From Candidatus Gastranaerophilales bacterium (GTDB lineage: Bacteria; Cyanobacteriota; Vampirovibrionia; Gastranaerophilales; Gastranaerophilaceae), in contig CALVBT010000002.1 of assembly GCA_944325885.1 (NCBI GenBank), positions 62,001 to 126,000 of the forward strand: DNA of 64,000 nucleotides, in the 5' to 3' direction. The position numbers and the translations under genes are program-made. Shown piece by piece: positions 1-8,088 of the stretch (positions are counted from its first letter, which is position 1; each line of letters opens with the position of its first letter). A model generated the notes under the pieces. The model searched no databases and was not told the origin of the DNA. It worked only from the letters and a program-made list of their open reading frames with translations.

Positions 1-1
1 G

Positions 2-1519
2 GGCGCAAACCTCGGCGATGATACGGAAGATAGAGAAATAAAGGCAGAAATCAATATAGGTGCCAATAATGTCTATTATCTCAAAAAACTTGATTATACA
101 CGGTTTATGACCTCTCAAAACAACAAGATATATCCGTTGACTGTCTTGAGAGCAAATGGGGTGTTCCAATCAAATAAGAAAAAAATATATATAAGAAATT
201 TAAATATCGAAACCTTGAACAATGCTAATGTGAAAATGTTTAATGTCATTTTCAAAAAATCCGTACTCAAAAACGGAATGTTCAACTGTAAACTGAATAT
301 AAAAGGCTATGTGGACAATCCTCATATCAGAGGTTCAGTATTTATGGACAATCTTGATATGCCGTTGTATGACACAATAATAAAAGGTGTCGTGCTGCAT
401 TTTAAGGAAAAGTCTGTTGATATAAAAGCCAGCGGGGTGGCTTTTGCATCGGATTTTGTATTGACTACAACGATACAAAACCATATAAAACCGCCTATAG
501 TCATCGAAGATATGACCCTAAAATCTCAAAAATTCAATCTGGATACTTTGATAGACTCACTTACAAGAATCCCTACACCGGATACATCTATCAGGCTGGT
601 TGATCAATCAAAAAATTCAACAAAACTGCCTTTGGACATTTCTGATTTTCAGATAAAAAAAGGTACACTGATGGCAGATGAGGTTGTTATAAGAAATTTG
701 ACAGCAACAAATTACCTTGCTAATTTTTCTATGACAAAAGATATGCTTCTCAATCTTAATAAGATGAGCTTTGATGTTACTACAGGCAAAATTCTCGGTA
801 CAGCATCTTACGATTTTTCTAACGGTCTAATAAAAGCAAATCTGTCTGCATTAAATGTAGACGCAAATAAAATAGCTTCATCGTTTTTTGATTTCAGCGA
901 TCAGATTTTTGGAACATCAAACGGAAACATTGTTATAACTACCTCAGGCAATTCCGAAATAGAACGTATAAAAAATATGTTCGGCTATGTTTATTTTGAA
1001 ATAGCCGACGGCAAAATGCCAAAACTCGGCTCTGTTGAGTATCTCTTAAAGGCAGGCAATTTTATAAAAAGCGGCATAACAGGTGCAAGTATTAGCAATT
1101 TTATCGATTTGATTGCTCCTATAAAAACAGGCTATTTTGAATCAATAAAAGGCAGTTTTGCATTGAAAAACGGTGTTGCTCAAAATATAGAAATCTATTC
1201 AAAAGGCGAAAATCTCAATATTTATATAAACGGAGAATATGATATTTTGCAAAATTATGCAAACCTGAGAGTCTTTGGCCGTTTGACAAAACGTGCGACA
1301 AACATTCTCGGTGCTGTGGGCAATATTTCTTTCAATACTTTGTTGAACAAAATTCCGGGCTTTAAACTCGGAAAAGAAGATAAACTAAGACTGATTAAAG
1401 ACCTCAATAAAATCCCCGGGGTAGAGCTGAGCGACCAGCAGTACAGAGTGTTTACTGCAAAAATCGACGGAAATATTAACGAAAATAAATATGTAAAAAA
1501 TTTCAGATGGATAGAGTAA
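2..1519 (+). CDS. AsmA/TamB-like envelope protein, C-terminal part (5' end outside window)
   Basis: The frame is open from base 2, so only the C-terminal ~505 residues are present. The protein alternates short beta strands, with repeated hydrophobic/polar patterns and many Asn and Gly. The last third, with its GYVYFEIADGKM-type segment followed by an 'SIKGSFALKNGVAQ' segment, resembles the C-terminal AsmA-like domain of AsmA, YhdP and TamB proteins. In diderm bacteria these span the periplasm and move lipids or help outer-membrane protein assembly. That domain is usually preceded by a large N-terminal part with one transmembrane anchor, which would lie upstream of this window. The family call is from pattern recognition only. 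An internal ATG at 107 is not a convincing start because the frame runs on upstream of it. A 95-bp gap with a TATAAT at 1581-1586 separates it from the next gene. Confidence 0.6.
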   Translation, partial: GANLGDDTEDREIKAEINIGANNVYYLKKLDYTRFMTSQNNKIYPLTVLRANGVFQSNKKKIYIRNLNIETLNNANVKMFNVIFKKSVLKNGMFNCKLNIKGYVDNPHIRGSVFMDNLDMPLYDTIIKGVVLHFKEKSVDIKASGVAFASDFVLTTTIQNHIKPPIVIEDMTLKSQKFNLDTLIDSLTRIPTPDTSIRLVDQSKNSTKLPLDISDFQIKKGTLMADEVVIRNLTATNYLANFSMTKDMLLNLNKMSFDVTTGKILGTASYDFSNGLIKANLSALNVDANKIASSFFDFSDQIFGTSNGNIVITTSGNSEIERIKNMFGYVYFEIADGKMPKLGSVEYLLKAGNFIKSGITGASISNFIDLIAPIKTGYFESIKGSFALKNGVAQNIEIYSKGENLNIYINGEYDILQNYANLRVFGRLTKRATNILGAVGNISFNTLLNKIPGFKLGKEDKLRLIKDLNKIPGVELSDQQYRVFTAKIDGNINENKYVKNFRWIE

Positions 1520-1614
1520 TACCATTTAATTTGCTGTAATATTTCTTATTATTACACTTACAATAAGCGTGCGTTCAGTTTATAATATATTTGCAATAAT
1601 GAGAGGTCAGAAAA

Positions 1615-1932
1615 ATGCAAGTTGCCACGCTAAGCAGAAATAATTATTCTTCTCAAAAAGCTTTTGTGAAAAATTATTCTTCACAGTCGTTTCGTGCTGC
1701 GGATAATAATTCCTCAGCTGCTGATACTTTTTCTGCCTCTAAAGAGGATGTTAGCAAAAAACAGTTGAAAAATGCTGCAAATTTGATTACAAAAATGGCA
1801 ATAGGCGGCGTTGTCATAGCTGCATTGTGGATACACGGAATTGTCCAGAAAAGAAAAATTGACGATATGTCTGTTATGATTGAAAAATTGTCAAAAGAGC
1901 TTGAGCAGCTAATGGCAGCAGTTAACAAATAG
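1615..1932 (+). CDS. Small single-pass membrane protein with C-terminal coiled coil
   Basis: This is a 105-residue protein of no family I recognise. The first ~55 residues are Ser/Asn/Ala-rich and probably disordered. A hydrophobic helix follows at about residues 60-80 (KMAIGGVVIAALWIHGIV), then a charged helix with coiled-coil spacing to the end. It therefore looks like a membrane-anchored protein with a short helical tail. The start is supported by GAGAGG eight bases upstream of ATG, and a TATAAT box lies at 1581-1586. The convergent phosphoesterase gene ends 4 bp away. It is hypothetical but likely real because of the RBS, the promoter-like box and the coherent architecture. Confidence 0.65.
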   Translation: MQVATLSRNNYSSQKAFVKNYSSQSFRAADNNSSAADTFSASKEDVSKKQLKNAANLITKMAIGGVVIAALWIHGIVQKRKIDDMSVMIEKLSKELEQLMAAVNK

Positions 1933-1936
1933 TTTT

Positions 1937-2782
1937 TTATATTGCCGGTTTTTGTTGTACGTCTATTTTAAAATCTGACGGTTTTGAAAACAGTTTGTGT
2001 TTGTAATCCACTGTTATGTCAGAATAGTTGTAAGGTTCTTTGAATAATGCCGGTACAGATACGTGATGTACGTTCTTTTCATCTTTTTTGTAACCGTATT
2101 TGTGGGATGCGTGATAGTGACCGGAGCAAACCATTACAACATTTTTGTGGCGGTGGATAGTTGCTTTATAGTCTTCTTGTTCCAGTATGTTGTGTGTACG
2201 GTCAGGATAGGGTTCTATTAAAGGAACATGCTGAAAGATTATTGCAGCCTTGTTTTCGTTTTGGGTTAGGGTTTCATCGAGCCATTTTAGAGTTTTTTGT
2301 GTAAAAACACCGTGGTTGCTCGGCAGTCCTGATGATACTCCATCCAGCACTATCACTATTACATCAGATTTTGGATAAAAGTAGTATGATGCCTTTTTAT
2401 TCCTTTGATATTTATTTTGTTTTGAAACTATTTTTATGTACTCTTTCTTATCCAGTCCGGAAATTTTGTGTACATCGTGATTGCCCATAACAAGGTAATA
2501 CGGAGTTTTTACTTTTTTTGCTATTTTTAAAAAGTTAGTCAGGCTTTCCTGATTTGATTTGTCTATATTGTCGCCAAGAAAAATAACAAAGTCGTAGTTG
2601 TTTTCGTTCACTCTGTCAATAAATCCATTGAGTGCTTTTTCTCCAATGGATTTTTGTCCTGCGTTTTCTTTTGTGTAATGTATGTCAGAAGCAACTGCAA
2701 AATTCAGTGTTTTTGCTTCAACTGATATCCCTGTGAATAAAGCAGCAATACATAAAAATATTTTGAAAAAACAAGACTTCAT
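1937..2782 (-). CDS. Secreted calcineurin-like metallophosphoesterase
   Basis: The protein has a typical signal peptide (MKSCFFKIFLCIAALFTGISVEA) followed by a metallophosphoesterase core. The visible metal-ligand motifs are SDIHY near residue 32, GDNID near 70, GNHDVH near 100, a single His in FQHVP, and GHYHA near 225. These match the D-x-H, G-D-x-x-D, G-N-H-D/E and G-H-x-H signature of calcineurin-type dimetal phosphoesterases. The substrate cannot be read from the sequence. I start it at the ATG at 2782, because GGAG lies seven bases before it; a longer start at 2797 would put that Shine-Dalgarno inside the gene. It would act outside the cytoplasmic membrane. It faces the small membrane protein gene convergently. 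Confidence 0.85.
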   Translation of the reverse strand: MKSCFFKIFLCIAALFTGISVEAKTLNFAVASDIHYTKENAGQKSIGEKALNGFIDRVNENNYDFVIFLGDNIDKSNQESLTNFLKIAKKVKTPYYLVMGNHDVHKISGLDKKEYIKIVSKQNKYQRNKKASYYFYPKSDVIVIVLDGVSSGLPSNHGVFTQKTLKWLDETLTQNENKAAIIFQHVPLIEPYPDRTHNILEQEDYKATIHRHKNVVMVCSGHYHASHKYGYKKDEKNVHHVSVPALFKEPYNYSDITVDYKHKLFSKPSDFKIDVQQKPAI

Positions 2783-2836
2783 TGTTATACTCCGCATAAA
2801 TAATTACTTATGCATATAAGTATAGCAGAAGAATTG

Positions 2837-3580
2837 TTAATTAGAACTATTTTCTTTTACGTGTTTTGCTGTTTTGGTTCCTGCTTCGTATCCGCAAATC
2901 AGGAATATTGCCGGCAGTGCTTTTGAAATAAATCCTTTAATTTTGTCCCCGATAGGTGTCAGTGCCGCTACCGTCAAAAGGTCATCCACGTGGATGCAAA
3001 AATCTTTTGCTTTTACTTTTCTGTCATCGTTTTCTTTAAATATAGCTTTGTTTACTTTTGATGCAGCCCAGTTGCCTGCGGTTACTCCTGCACCTACACC
3101 TGCCACAGCAGCCAGTGCGCTCAGAGTAATTTCTTTTACTCTTGAGAATTTTCTTTTTTCAATAGCTTCACCGGCAATACCAACAATAGTAATAGGTGTA
3201 ACTACGTTGCCAAGAAACTGGTGGACTGCTTCTTTTAGTTTTGGTTTTCTGTTTTCTTTTGTATCAGCAGCCATTCCGCCTAACAAACCGCCTACAACAG
3301 CGGATGTGGCCAGTCCCATTACTTTGAACATGTTTTTGAAATCAACATTAAACATGTCTTTAACTTTAAAGCTTCCTTTTTTTGCAAATTTTGCAACAGC
3401 AAAAAGATATGCGAGCGTAGTTGCTGCGCTTCCTGCCAGAGCAGCTCTTTTTACCTGTCCTTCACGGTCATTTTTTAGCAGGCCTTTTAGCGGATTTTCG
3501 TTATATTTTATAGTCCCTGCATTTTTTACATTGTGTGATGGTGAATAATTTATAGTATTTGTAATAGTGGTCATGGTCAT
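2837..3580 (-). CDS. Multi-pass membrane protein of unknown function
   Basis: The 247-residue protein has a polar Asn/Thr-rich N-terminus and then repeated small-residue hydrophobic segments rich in Gly and Ala: ALAGSAATTLAYLFAVAKFA near 48-67, VMGLATSAVVGGLLGGMAA near 88-106, one near 125-140 and ALAAVAGVGAGVTAGN near 155-170. A last hydrophobic stretch, AIFLICGYEAG, lies near the C-terminus. These are joined by lysine-rich linkers. Such Gly-zipper helices suggest a membrane protein, but I recognise no family. An overlapping 224-codon frame on the plus strand is a shadow of this gene. Two closely spaced ATGs at the start leave the exact N-terminus uncertain by two codons. Confidence 0.6.
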   Translation of the reverse strand: MTMTTITNTINYSPSHNVKNAGTIKYNENPLKGLLKNDREGQVKRAALAGSAATTLAYLFAVAKFAKKGSFKVKDMFNVDFKNMFKVMGLATSAVVGGLLGGMAADTKENRKPKLKEAVHQFLGNVVTPITIVGIAGEAIEKRKFSRVKEITLSALAAVAGVGAGVTAGNWAASKVNKAIFKENDDRKVKAKDFCIHVDDLLTVAALTPIGDKIKGFISKALPAIFLICGYEAGTKTAKHVKENSSN

Positions 3581-3737
3581 CTCGTATTCTATACATTTAC
3601 ATAACTCATCTAAAGAAAATTTTTTGCCATAGCTAAGAGGCTAGTGTTAAATAAAATTAACAGATAATTTATTCACATGTTTATTGTACGACAAAGATAA
3701 AACTTGGCACGGTTTATTTTTTTAGTAACATATTAAT

Positions 3738-3983
3738 ATGAGATTAGACAAATTTTTGAAGGTTTCAAGACTTATAAAAAGACGTACTGTTGCAAATGAC
3801 GTTTCTGATCAGGGGCGTGTTTTTGTCAATGACAATCCTGCAAAACCTTCAAAACAGCTAAAAGAAGGCGATATTATCAGAATTGAACACTTTAACAAAT
3901 CTGTATCCGTGAAAGTAGTGAAGATTCCAACCGGAAATATTTCTGTGCAGGAGGCTTCCTCATTATATGAAGAAATAAAATAA
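3738..3983 (+). CDS. rqcP: S4-domain RNA-binding protein, RqcP/YabO type
   Basis: The 81-residue protein is almost entirely one S4 fold. It begins MRLDKFLKVSRLIKRRTVAN and continues with QGRVFVNDNPAK and LKEGDIIRIEHF. This is very close to the pattern of Bacillus RqcP (YabO), which joins RqcH on stalled 50S subunits and helps add C-terminal alanine tails in ribosome-associated quality control. The shorter Hsp15 family is the main alternative, but length and motif spacing favour RqcP. No strong Shine-Dalgarno is visible before the ATG. It stands alone, 66 bp upstream of the secreted protein gene. Confidence 0.85.
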   Translation: MRLDKFLKVSRLIKRRTVANDVSDQGRVFVNDNPAKPSKQLKEGDIIRIEHFNKSVSVKVVKIPTGNISVQEASSLYEEIK

Positions 3984-4048
3984 TATTGCATTTTGTTGAC
4001 GCAAAACCTAAAATAATTTTATACAAACTTTAATTGAGGAGATTTTAC

Positions 4049-4741
4049 ATGAAAAAATACATTGCACTTGGTGTTGTATTTGCCGCACTTGCATTAAATA
4101 TGAATATTTTTGCTGCAGCACAAACAGCTACAAAAACTATGAACGCTGATATTCAGTCCATACGTATCCCTGCAGGTACATCTATAAAATTGGAAATGAT
4201 GGAGCCTGTTTCTACTGCTGACGGCGGTGTGGGTGATGAATTTTCTGCAATGCTAAAGGAAGATAAAATAGTAAACGGTCAAATTGCTTTGCCTGCTGGC
4301 TCTATAATAAGAGGTACGATTAACAAAATTACACCGGCAAGAAGATTGTCCAGATGCGCTGTTGTTTATCTCAACTTTGACCACGTAGTGACACCTACAG
4401 GCAGACAGATTCCGATTAGCGCAGGTTTGTATAATTATGCTAACATTACACTTGACGGCGGAATCTATGAAGGCGGAAACTACGGCTATGCTATTCAGCA
4501 AAACTGGCAAAAAACCAAAGATATATTTGGCAAAACTATAGAATGGGGTAAAGGTACAGGCCCTAATATGCAATATCTGTGCGTTCCTGTAGGAGCTGTC
4601 GGCGGTGTAATCGGCGGCGGTGCATACTACGTCGGTATGGATGTGGCAAAATTGTTTATGAAAGGCAACGAGGTTACCCTTCCTCAAGGTTTGAATTTTG
4701 AAGTTATGCTGACACAGCCTCTGGATATACCTTTGCACTAA
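4049..4741 (+). CDS. Secreted protein with beta-barrel-like core, family shared with 57335 and 52352
   Basis: A signal peptide (MKKYIALGVVFAALALNMNIFAAA) leads into a beta-rich domain: 'IPAGTSIKLEMMEPVSTADG', then a 'VGDEF' turn, an 'LPAGSIIRG' strand and an 'RLSRCAVVYLNF' strand. A glycine-rich hydrophobic loop (AVGGVIGGGAYYVG) follows, and the protein closes with 'LPQGLNFEVML'. The order 'strand, GD-x-F, GS-x-x-x-G, loop, closing strand' recurs in the SLH protein at 57335 and, more weakly, in the one at 52352. I infer a lineage-specific envelope family. The start is set by GAGGAG seven bases before ATG at 4049; a TTG at 4034 overlaps that site. The next gene, cinA-C, starts one base after its stop, so they form an operon. 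Confidence 0.7.
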   Translation: MKKYIALGVVFAALALNMNIFAAAQTATKTMNADIQSIRIPAGTSIKLEMMEPVSTADGGVGDEFSAMLKEDKIVNGQIALPAGSIIRGTINKITPARRLSRCAVVYLNFDHVVTPTGRQIPISAGLYNYANITLDGGIYEGGNYGYAIQQNWQKTKDIFGKTIEWGKGTGPNMQYLCVPVGAVGGVIGGGAYYVGMDVAKLFMKGNEVTLPQGLNFEVMLTQPLDIPLH

Positions 4742-4742
4742 A

Positions 4743-5273
4743 ATGAAAATTTTTTATATTATAAAACTTTTATCTCTTATATTGAATACTGCAGCAGAGG
4801 ATAAAGCAGGCAGGATTTTGATAGAAAAAAATCTTAAACTTGCAATAGCAGAATCCTGTACTGGCGGGCTGCTCAGCTCTCTTATGACGGATGTATCGGG
4901 CAGTTCTTCATATATACACGCAAATTTTGTGACTTATGCAAATGAAGCTAAAATGAAGTTTTTGAATGTCAGCGATTCGACACTTTGCAGCCACGGCGCA
5001 GTGAGCATAGAAACGGCACAGGAAATGGTTCTGGGATTGTTGAACAATACCGGTGCTGATATGGCTGTTGCAACTACAGGAGTGGCAGGCCCCACCGGCG
5101 GTTCTGAGCAAAAGCCTGTAGGCCTTGTTTATATAGGCGTTGGTATGAGGGATAATATAAAAGTTTTTAAATATAATGTAAACCCTAAATACCCTCGCAG
5201 ATTGGTAAAATACCTTTTTGCAAAGCGTGCGGCAAAACTTTTGTGTGAATTTTTAGAGGAAAACGTAAAATGA
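4743..5273 (+). CDS. pncC: CinA C-terminal domain protein, nicotinamide-nucleotide amidase
   Basis: The 176-residue protein has the full CinA-C signature: AESCTGGLLSS near residues 36-46, SYIHANFVTYANEAKMKFL near 60, and the nucleotide-binding loop ATTGVAGPTGGSEQKPVGLV near 114-133. This family deamidates nicotinamide mononucleotide to nicotinic acid mononucleotide in pyridine-nucleotide salvage. The N-terminal molybdopterin-binding domain of full-length CinA is absent, so this is the stand-alone PncC form, preceded by a ~20-residue hydrophobic N-terminal stretch. The ATG lies right after the upstream stop codon, and the stop overlaps the start of icd by four bases (ATGA). This indicates translational coupling. 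Confidence 0.9.
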   Translation: MKIFYIIKLLSLILNTAAEDKAGRILIEKNLKLAIAESCTGGLLSSLMTDVSGSSSYIHANFVTYANEAKMKFLNVSDSTLCSHGAVSIETAQEMVLGLLNNTGADMAVATTGVAGPTGGSEQKPVGLVYIGVGMRDNIKVFKYNVNPKYPRRLVKYLFAKRAAKLLCEFLEENVK

Positions 5274-6265
5274 AAAATGTAACTTTGATTCCCGGTGACG
5301 GCATAGGGCCTGAAATATCTCAGTCTGTACAAAAAATAATAAGTGCTGCAGGTGTGGAAATAAACTGGGATGTCCAGTCAGCAGGAGCGGATGTTGCACA
5401 AAAAGAAGGCACGCCTCTGCCGCAGCGGGTTATAGATTCAATTAAAAAAAACAAAGTCGCATTGAAAGCACCTGTCACAACACCTATAGGAAAAGGCTTT
5501 CGCAGCGTTAATGTTGCATTAAGAAAAGAGCTTGATTTGTATGCAAACATCAGACCCTGCAAAAATATTGACGGCATAAAAACACCTTTTGACGGGGTGA
5601 ATCTTGTTGTTGTCAGAGAAAATACAGAGGATTTGTATGCCGGTATAGAACGACAGATAGATGCTGATACTGCTGAATCTATAAAAATTATTACAAGAAA
5701 AGCCTCTTTAAGAATTGCTAAATATGCGTTTGACTATGCAAAAAATAATAACAGAAAAACCGTACACGCAGTGACAAAAGCCAATATTTGCAAACTTACT
5801 GACGGATTGTTTTTGGAATGCGCAAGAGAGATTGCTCAGCAATATCCGGATATTGAGTATAAAGAAATACTTGTGGATAATTTGTGTATGCAGCTTGTTC
5901 AAAATCCGCAAAAGTTTGATGTGCTGGTGCTGCCAAATCTCTACGGCGATATAGTTTCTGATTTAACAGCCGGTCTGATAGGCGGGCTTGGTGTAGCTCA
6001 GGGCGCAAATATTGGTGAAGATTGCGCCGTGTTTGAACCTGTACACGGCTCAGCCCCTGATATAAAAGGTCAGAATAAGGCTAATCCTACAGCTTTGCTT
6101 TTGTGTGCAATTAATATGTTAAGACATATTGGTGAAACAGCCGGTGCAGATAGGATTGAAAAAGCTCTTTATAGCGTGCTTGCACAGGGAAGAGTTTTGA
6201 CCGGTGATTTGGGCGGCAGTGCTTCAACAGATGAGTTTACTGATGAAATTATAAAGCAGCTTTGA
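5270..6265 (+). CDS. icd: NAD-dependent isocitrate dehydrogenase (isocitrate/isopropylmalate family)
   Basis: This is a 331-residue beta-decarboxylating dehydrogenase. Visible signatures are LIPGDGIGPE at the N-terminus, the substrate loop KGFRSVNVALRKELDLYANI with its arginines, RENTEDLYAGIE, and NLYGDIVSDLTAGLIGGLG carrying the metal-binding aspartates. The adenosine-binding part is VFEPVHGSAPDIKGQNKANP. The short length and the substrate loop fit NAD-type isocitrate dehydrogenase rather than 3-isopropylmalate dehydrogenase, though the two are close and homoisocitrate dehydrogenase cannot be excluded. It would convert isocitrate to 2-oxoglutarate and CO2 in the cytoplasm. It is coupled to pncC by an ATGA overlap. 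Its 3' end overlaps the convergent small gene by 17 bp. Confidence 0.88.
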   Translation: MKNVTLIPGDGIGPEISQSVQKIISAAGVEINWDVQSAGADVAQKEGTPLPQRVIDSIKKNKVALKAPVTTPIGKGFRSVNVALRKELDLYANIRPCKNIDGIKTPFDGVNLVVVRENTEDLYAGIERQIDADTAESIKIITRKASLRIAKYAFDYAKNNNRKTVHAVTKANICKLTDGLFLECAREIAQQYPDIEYKEILVDNLCMQLVQNPQKFDVLVLPNLYGDIVSDLTAGLIGGLGVAQGANIGEDCAVFEPVHGSAPDIKGQNKANPTALLLCAINMLRHIGETAGADRIEKALYSVLAQGRVLTGDLGGSASTDEFTDEIIKQL

Positions 6266-6575
6266 TATTGATAATAAAACTTGTTAATTGAAAAAATAAT
6301 GCAACCAGAACCATTATCAATAAAAGAAATACCATTATTTTTTCTGGCAAAAGGAATTCTCTTCTTCTGCTGTTATTTGTAGAAAAAGCGTAATAAGGCT
6401 GTTCTAAAGGGTCAAGCCCAAACTCCATTGCTTTTCTGTAATCTGCTTTTGCTTTTTCTTCTTCGCCGTTTAAAAAATACCAGAAACCACGTTCATTATA
6501 AAGCTCCCACATGTCGCCGCGCTTTTCTATTTCTGCGCTGAGCGCATCTATATGCTCCTGATAATTTTTTTCCAT
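6249..6575 (-). CDS. Small TPR-like protein with C-terminal membrane anchor
   Basis: The 108-residue protein carries one tetratricopeptide-like helix pair at about residues 20-50 (WELYNERGFWYFLNGEEEKAK followed by a second helix). After a short linker there is a strong transmembrane segment at about 78-97 (MVFLLLIMVLVALFFQL). It would be a tail-anchored cytoplasmic TPR unit; no partner is evident. It lies downstream of ftsL with a 22-bp gap and the same orientation, so it may belong to the rsmH-ftsL transcript. An AAGG sequence precedes the ATG. Function unknown. Confidence 0.6.
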   Translation of the reverse strand: MEKNYQEHIDALSAEIEKRGDMWELYNERGFWYFLNGEEEKAKADYRKAMEFGLDPLEQPYYAFSTNNSRRREFLLPEKIMVFLLLIMVLVALFFQLTSFIINIKAAL

Positions 6576-6597
6576 ATTTTAAAAACCTTAAATTTGA

Positions 6598-7089
6598 TTA
6601 AAATCCGATAGACCATTGAACAGGTTTTTGAGAAGCTTCTGCAACTTTTGCGATTGCACCTTTAGAAACAGGTGCTGTAGCCGGAGAATCTTTAACTTCT
6701 ATAACTGTTTTTGCTTTTTGGAGCAGATGTTGTTTTTGCATAGCTTTGTCTACATTGTAGTAGGATTTTAAATAATCAAGTTTGTTTTGCAGTTCTACAT
6801 TTTCGTCATTCAAAGCAAGAACCTGTTTTCTGTATTTGTTCAGCGTAATTTCACTGGCAGTAACAAAATAGTAACTGACTGCTGACACAAGTATAAATAA
6901 AATTAATATGGAGCAAAGTGTTCTGTTCACTCTTGTTATAGCCATTTCTTTGTAAGTTTTGTGGGTGGGGAAGTATCCGTCAATTACCGGATTCTGCGTA
7001 TTTCTGTATTTTACAGGGTTTGATTGAACATTGTATTGTGAATTGTAGTTATGATATTGATTCTTAGAATCTATTACAGGTCTTGTCAA
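6598..7089 (-). CDS. ftsL: FtsL-like cell division protein
   Basis: The protein has a basic cytoplasmic N-terminus, one transmembrane helix near residues 60-82 (CSILILFILVSAVSYYFV), and then a leucine-zipper-like coiled coil (ITLNKYRKQVLALNDENVEL and onward), the layout of FtsL/FtsB division proteins. Sequence identity in this family is low. The call rests on topology plus position directly after rsmH (mraW), which is the usual place of ftsL. I choose the TTG at 7089, one base after the rsmH stop, because GGGAG lies seven bases upstream. A TTG at 7110 would overlap rsmH and lacks a site. The ~55-residue Asn/Tyr-rich N-terminal part is longer than in E. coli FtsL. Confidence 0.78.
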   Translation of the reverse strand: MTRPVIDSKNQYHNYNSQYNVQSNPVKYRNTQNPVIDGYFPTHKTYKEMAITRVNRTLCSILILFILVSAVSYYFVTASEITLNKYRKQVLALNDENVELQNKLDYLKSYYNVDKAMQKQHLLQKAKTVIEVKDSPATAPVSKGAIAKVAEASQKPVQWSIGF

Positions 7090-7090
7090 T

Positions 7091-8041
7091 TTAGTTCTCC
7101 CATGACGCAATTTTTTTAGCTACCCTCAATTTTGCAGATCTTGACGGAGGGTTCTCCTTCACTTCTAATTCTGTGGCCAGTATCGGCTTTTTGTTTATTA
7201 ACTCAAGCATTGGAGGCTTGCAGTGACAAACCGGTTCATTAGGTTTGCAGCGACATCGTGACGCATAATACTTGAAGCATTGTTTAACAAGTCTATCCTC
7301 GAGAGAGTGAAAACTTATTACACTAATTATAGCATCAACAGATAATAAAGTAAGCACTTCATTTAATGTATTTTTAATATTTTGTAATTCATGGTTTACT
7401 TCTATTCGAATCGCTTGAAACGTGCGGGTTGCGGGGTGAATTTTTTCCTTTGTTTTTGGTACTGAATTTTTTATAATATCGGCCAATTCGCCCGTTGTGA
7501 CTATGTTTTTATTTTTTCTGTAATTTATAATATTTTTTACAATTCTTTTTGTAAATCTTTCTTCACCATATTCACTTATGATTCTGACAAGGTCGTCTTC
7601 TGAGTAATTGTTTACAACATCATAAGCACTAAAGTCTGAATCCCTGTCAAATCGCATATCAAGCGGGGCATCTTTCATAAAACTGAATCCTCGTTCTTGC
7701 TTTGTGAGCTGATGATATGATGCGCCTAAATCAAAAACAATTCCCCCTGTGATTTCTTTTATGCCTAAATCTTGTAACACTTTTTTAATATTGGAGTAAG
7801 ACTCTTTAACTATTGTTAAGTTTTTGTAATCTTTTAATCTTTCTTTGGAAGCTTTTATAGCGTCTTCGTCAATATCAAAAGCTATCAGTTGTCCGTCCGG
7901 TTGAATTTTTTGGAGTATTAGTTCGCTGTGTCCGCCTCCGCCAAGGGTCGCATCCACATATATTTTTCCGGGTTCACAATTTAGAGCATCCACTGCCTCG
8001 TGAGTCATTACTGTATAGTGTTGAAAATCATTGCTAGACAT
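7091..8041 (-). CDS. rsmH: 16S rRNA (cytosine(1402)-N4)-methyltransferase RsmH
   Basis: The 316-residue protein shows the RsmH/MraW hallmarks: HYTVMTHEAVDAL at the start, the SAM-binding loop VDATLGGGGHSELIL at residues 29-43, FDLGASYHQLTKQERGFSF, the substrate segment APLDMRF, TRTFQAIRIEVNHEL, ISFHSLEDRLVKQ and a C-terminal RSAKLR. It methylates N4 of C1402 in the 30S decoding centre. A small cysteine/histidine cluster (CRCKPNEPVCHCK) near residue 265 sits where many RsmH proteins have a similar Cys-rich insertion. It is the first gene of the rsmH-ftsL unit. Confidence 0.97.
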   Translation of the reverse strand: MSSNDFQHYTVMTHEAVDALNCEPGKIYVDATLGGGGHSELILQKIQPDGQLIAFDIDEDAIKASKERLKDYKNLTIVKESYSNIKKVLQDLGIKEITGGIVFDLGASYHQLTKQERGFSFMKDAPLDMRFDRDSDFSAYDVVNNYSEDDLVRIISEYGEERFTKRIVKNIINYRKNKNIVTTGELADIIKNSVPKTKEKIHPATRTFQAIRIEVNHELQNIKNTLNEVLTLLSVDAIISVISFHSLEDRLVKQCFKYYASRCRCKPNEPVCHCKPPMLELINKKPILATELEVKENPPSRSAKLRVAKKIASWEN

Positions 8042-8088
8042 TTTATTTTAAATCCTTGTTCATATTTTATATGAAAAATATAAAATAT

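Noticed and set aside
2874-3548. A 224-codon plus-strand frame
   Set aside because: It is opposite a gene with Gly-zipper helices; its own product is Ser/Phe-rich shadow sequence and has no ribosome-binding site.
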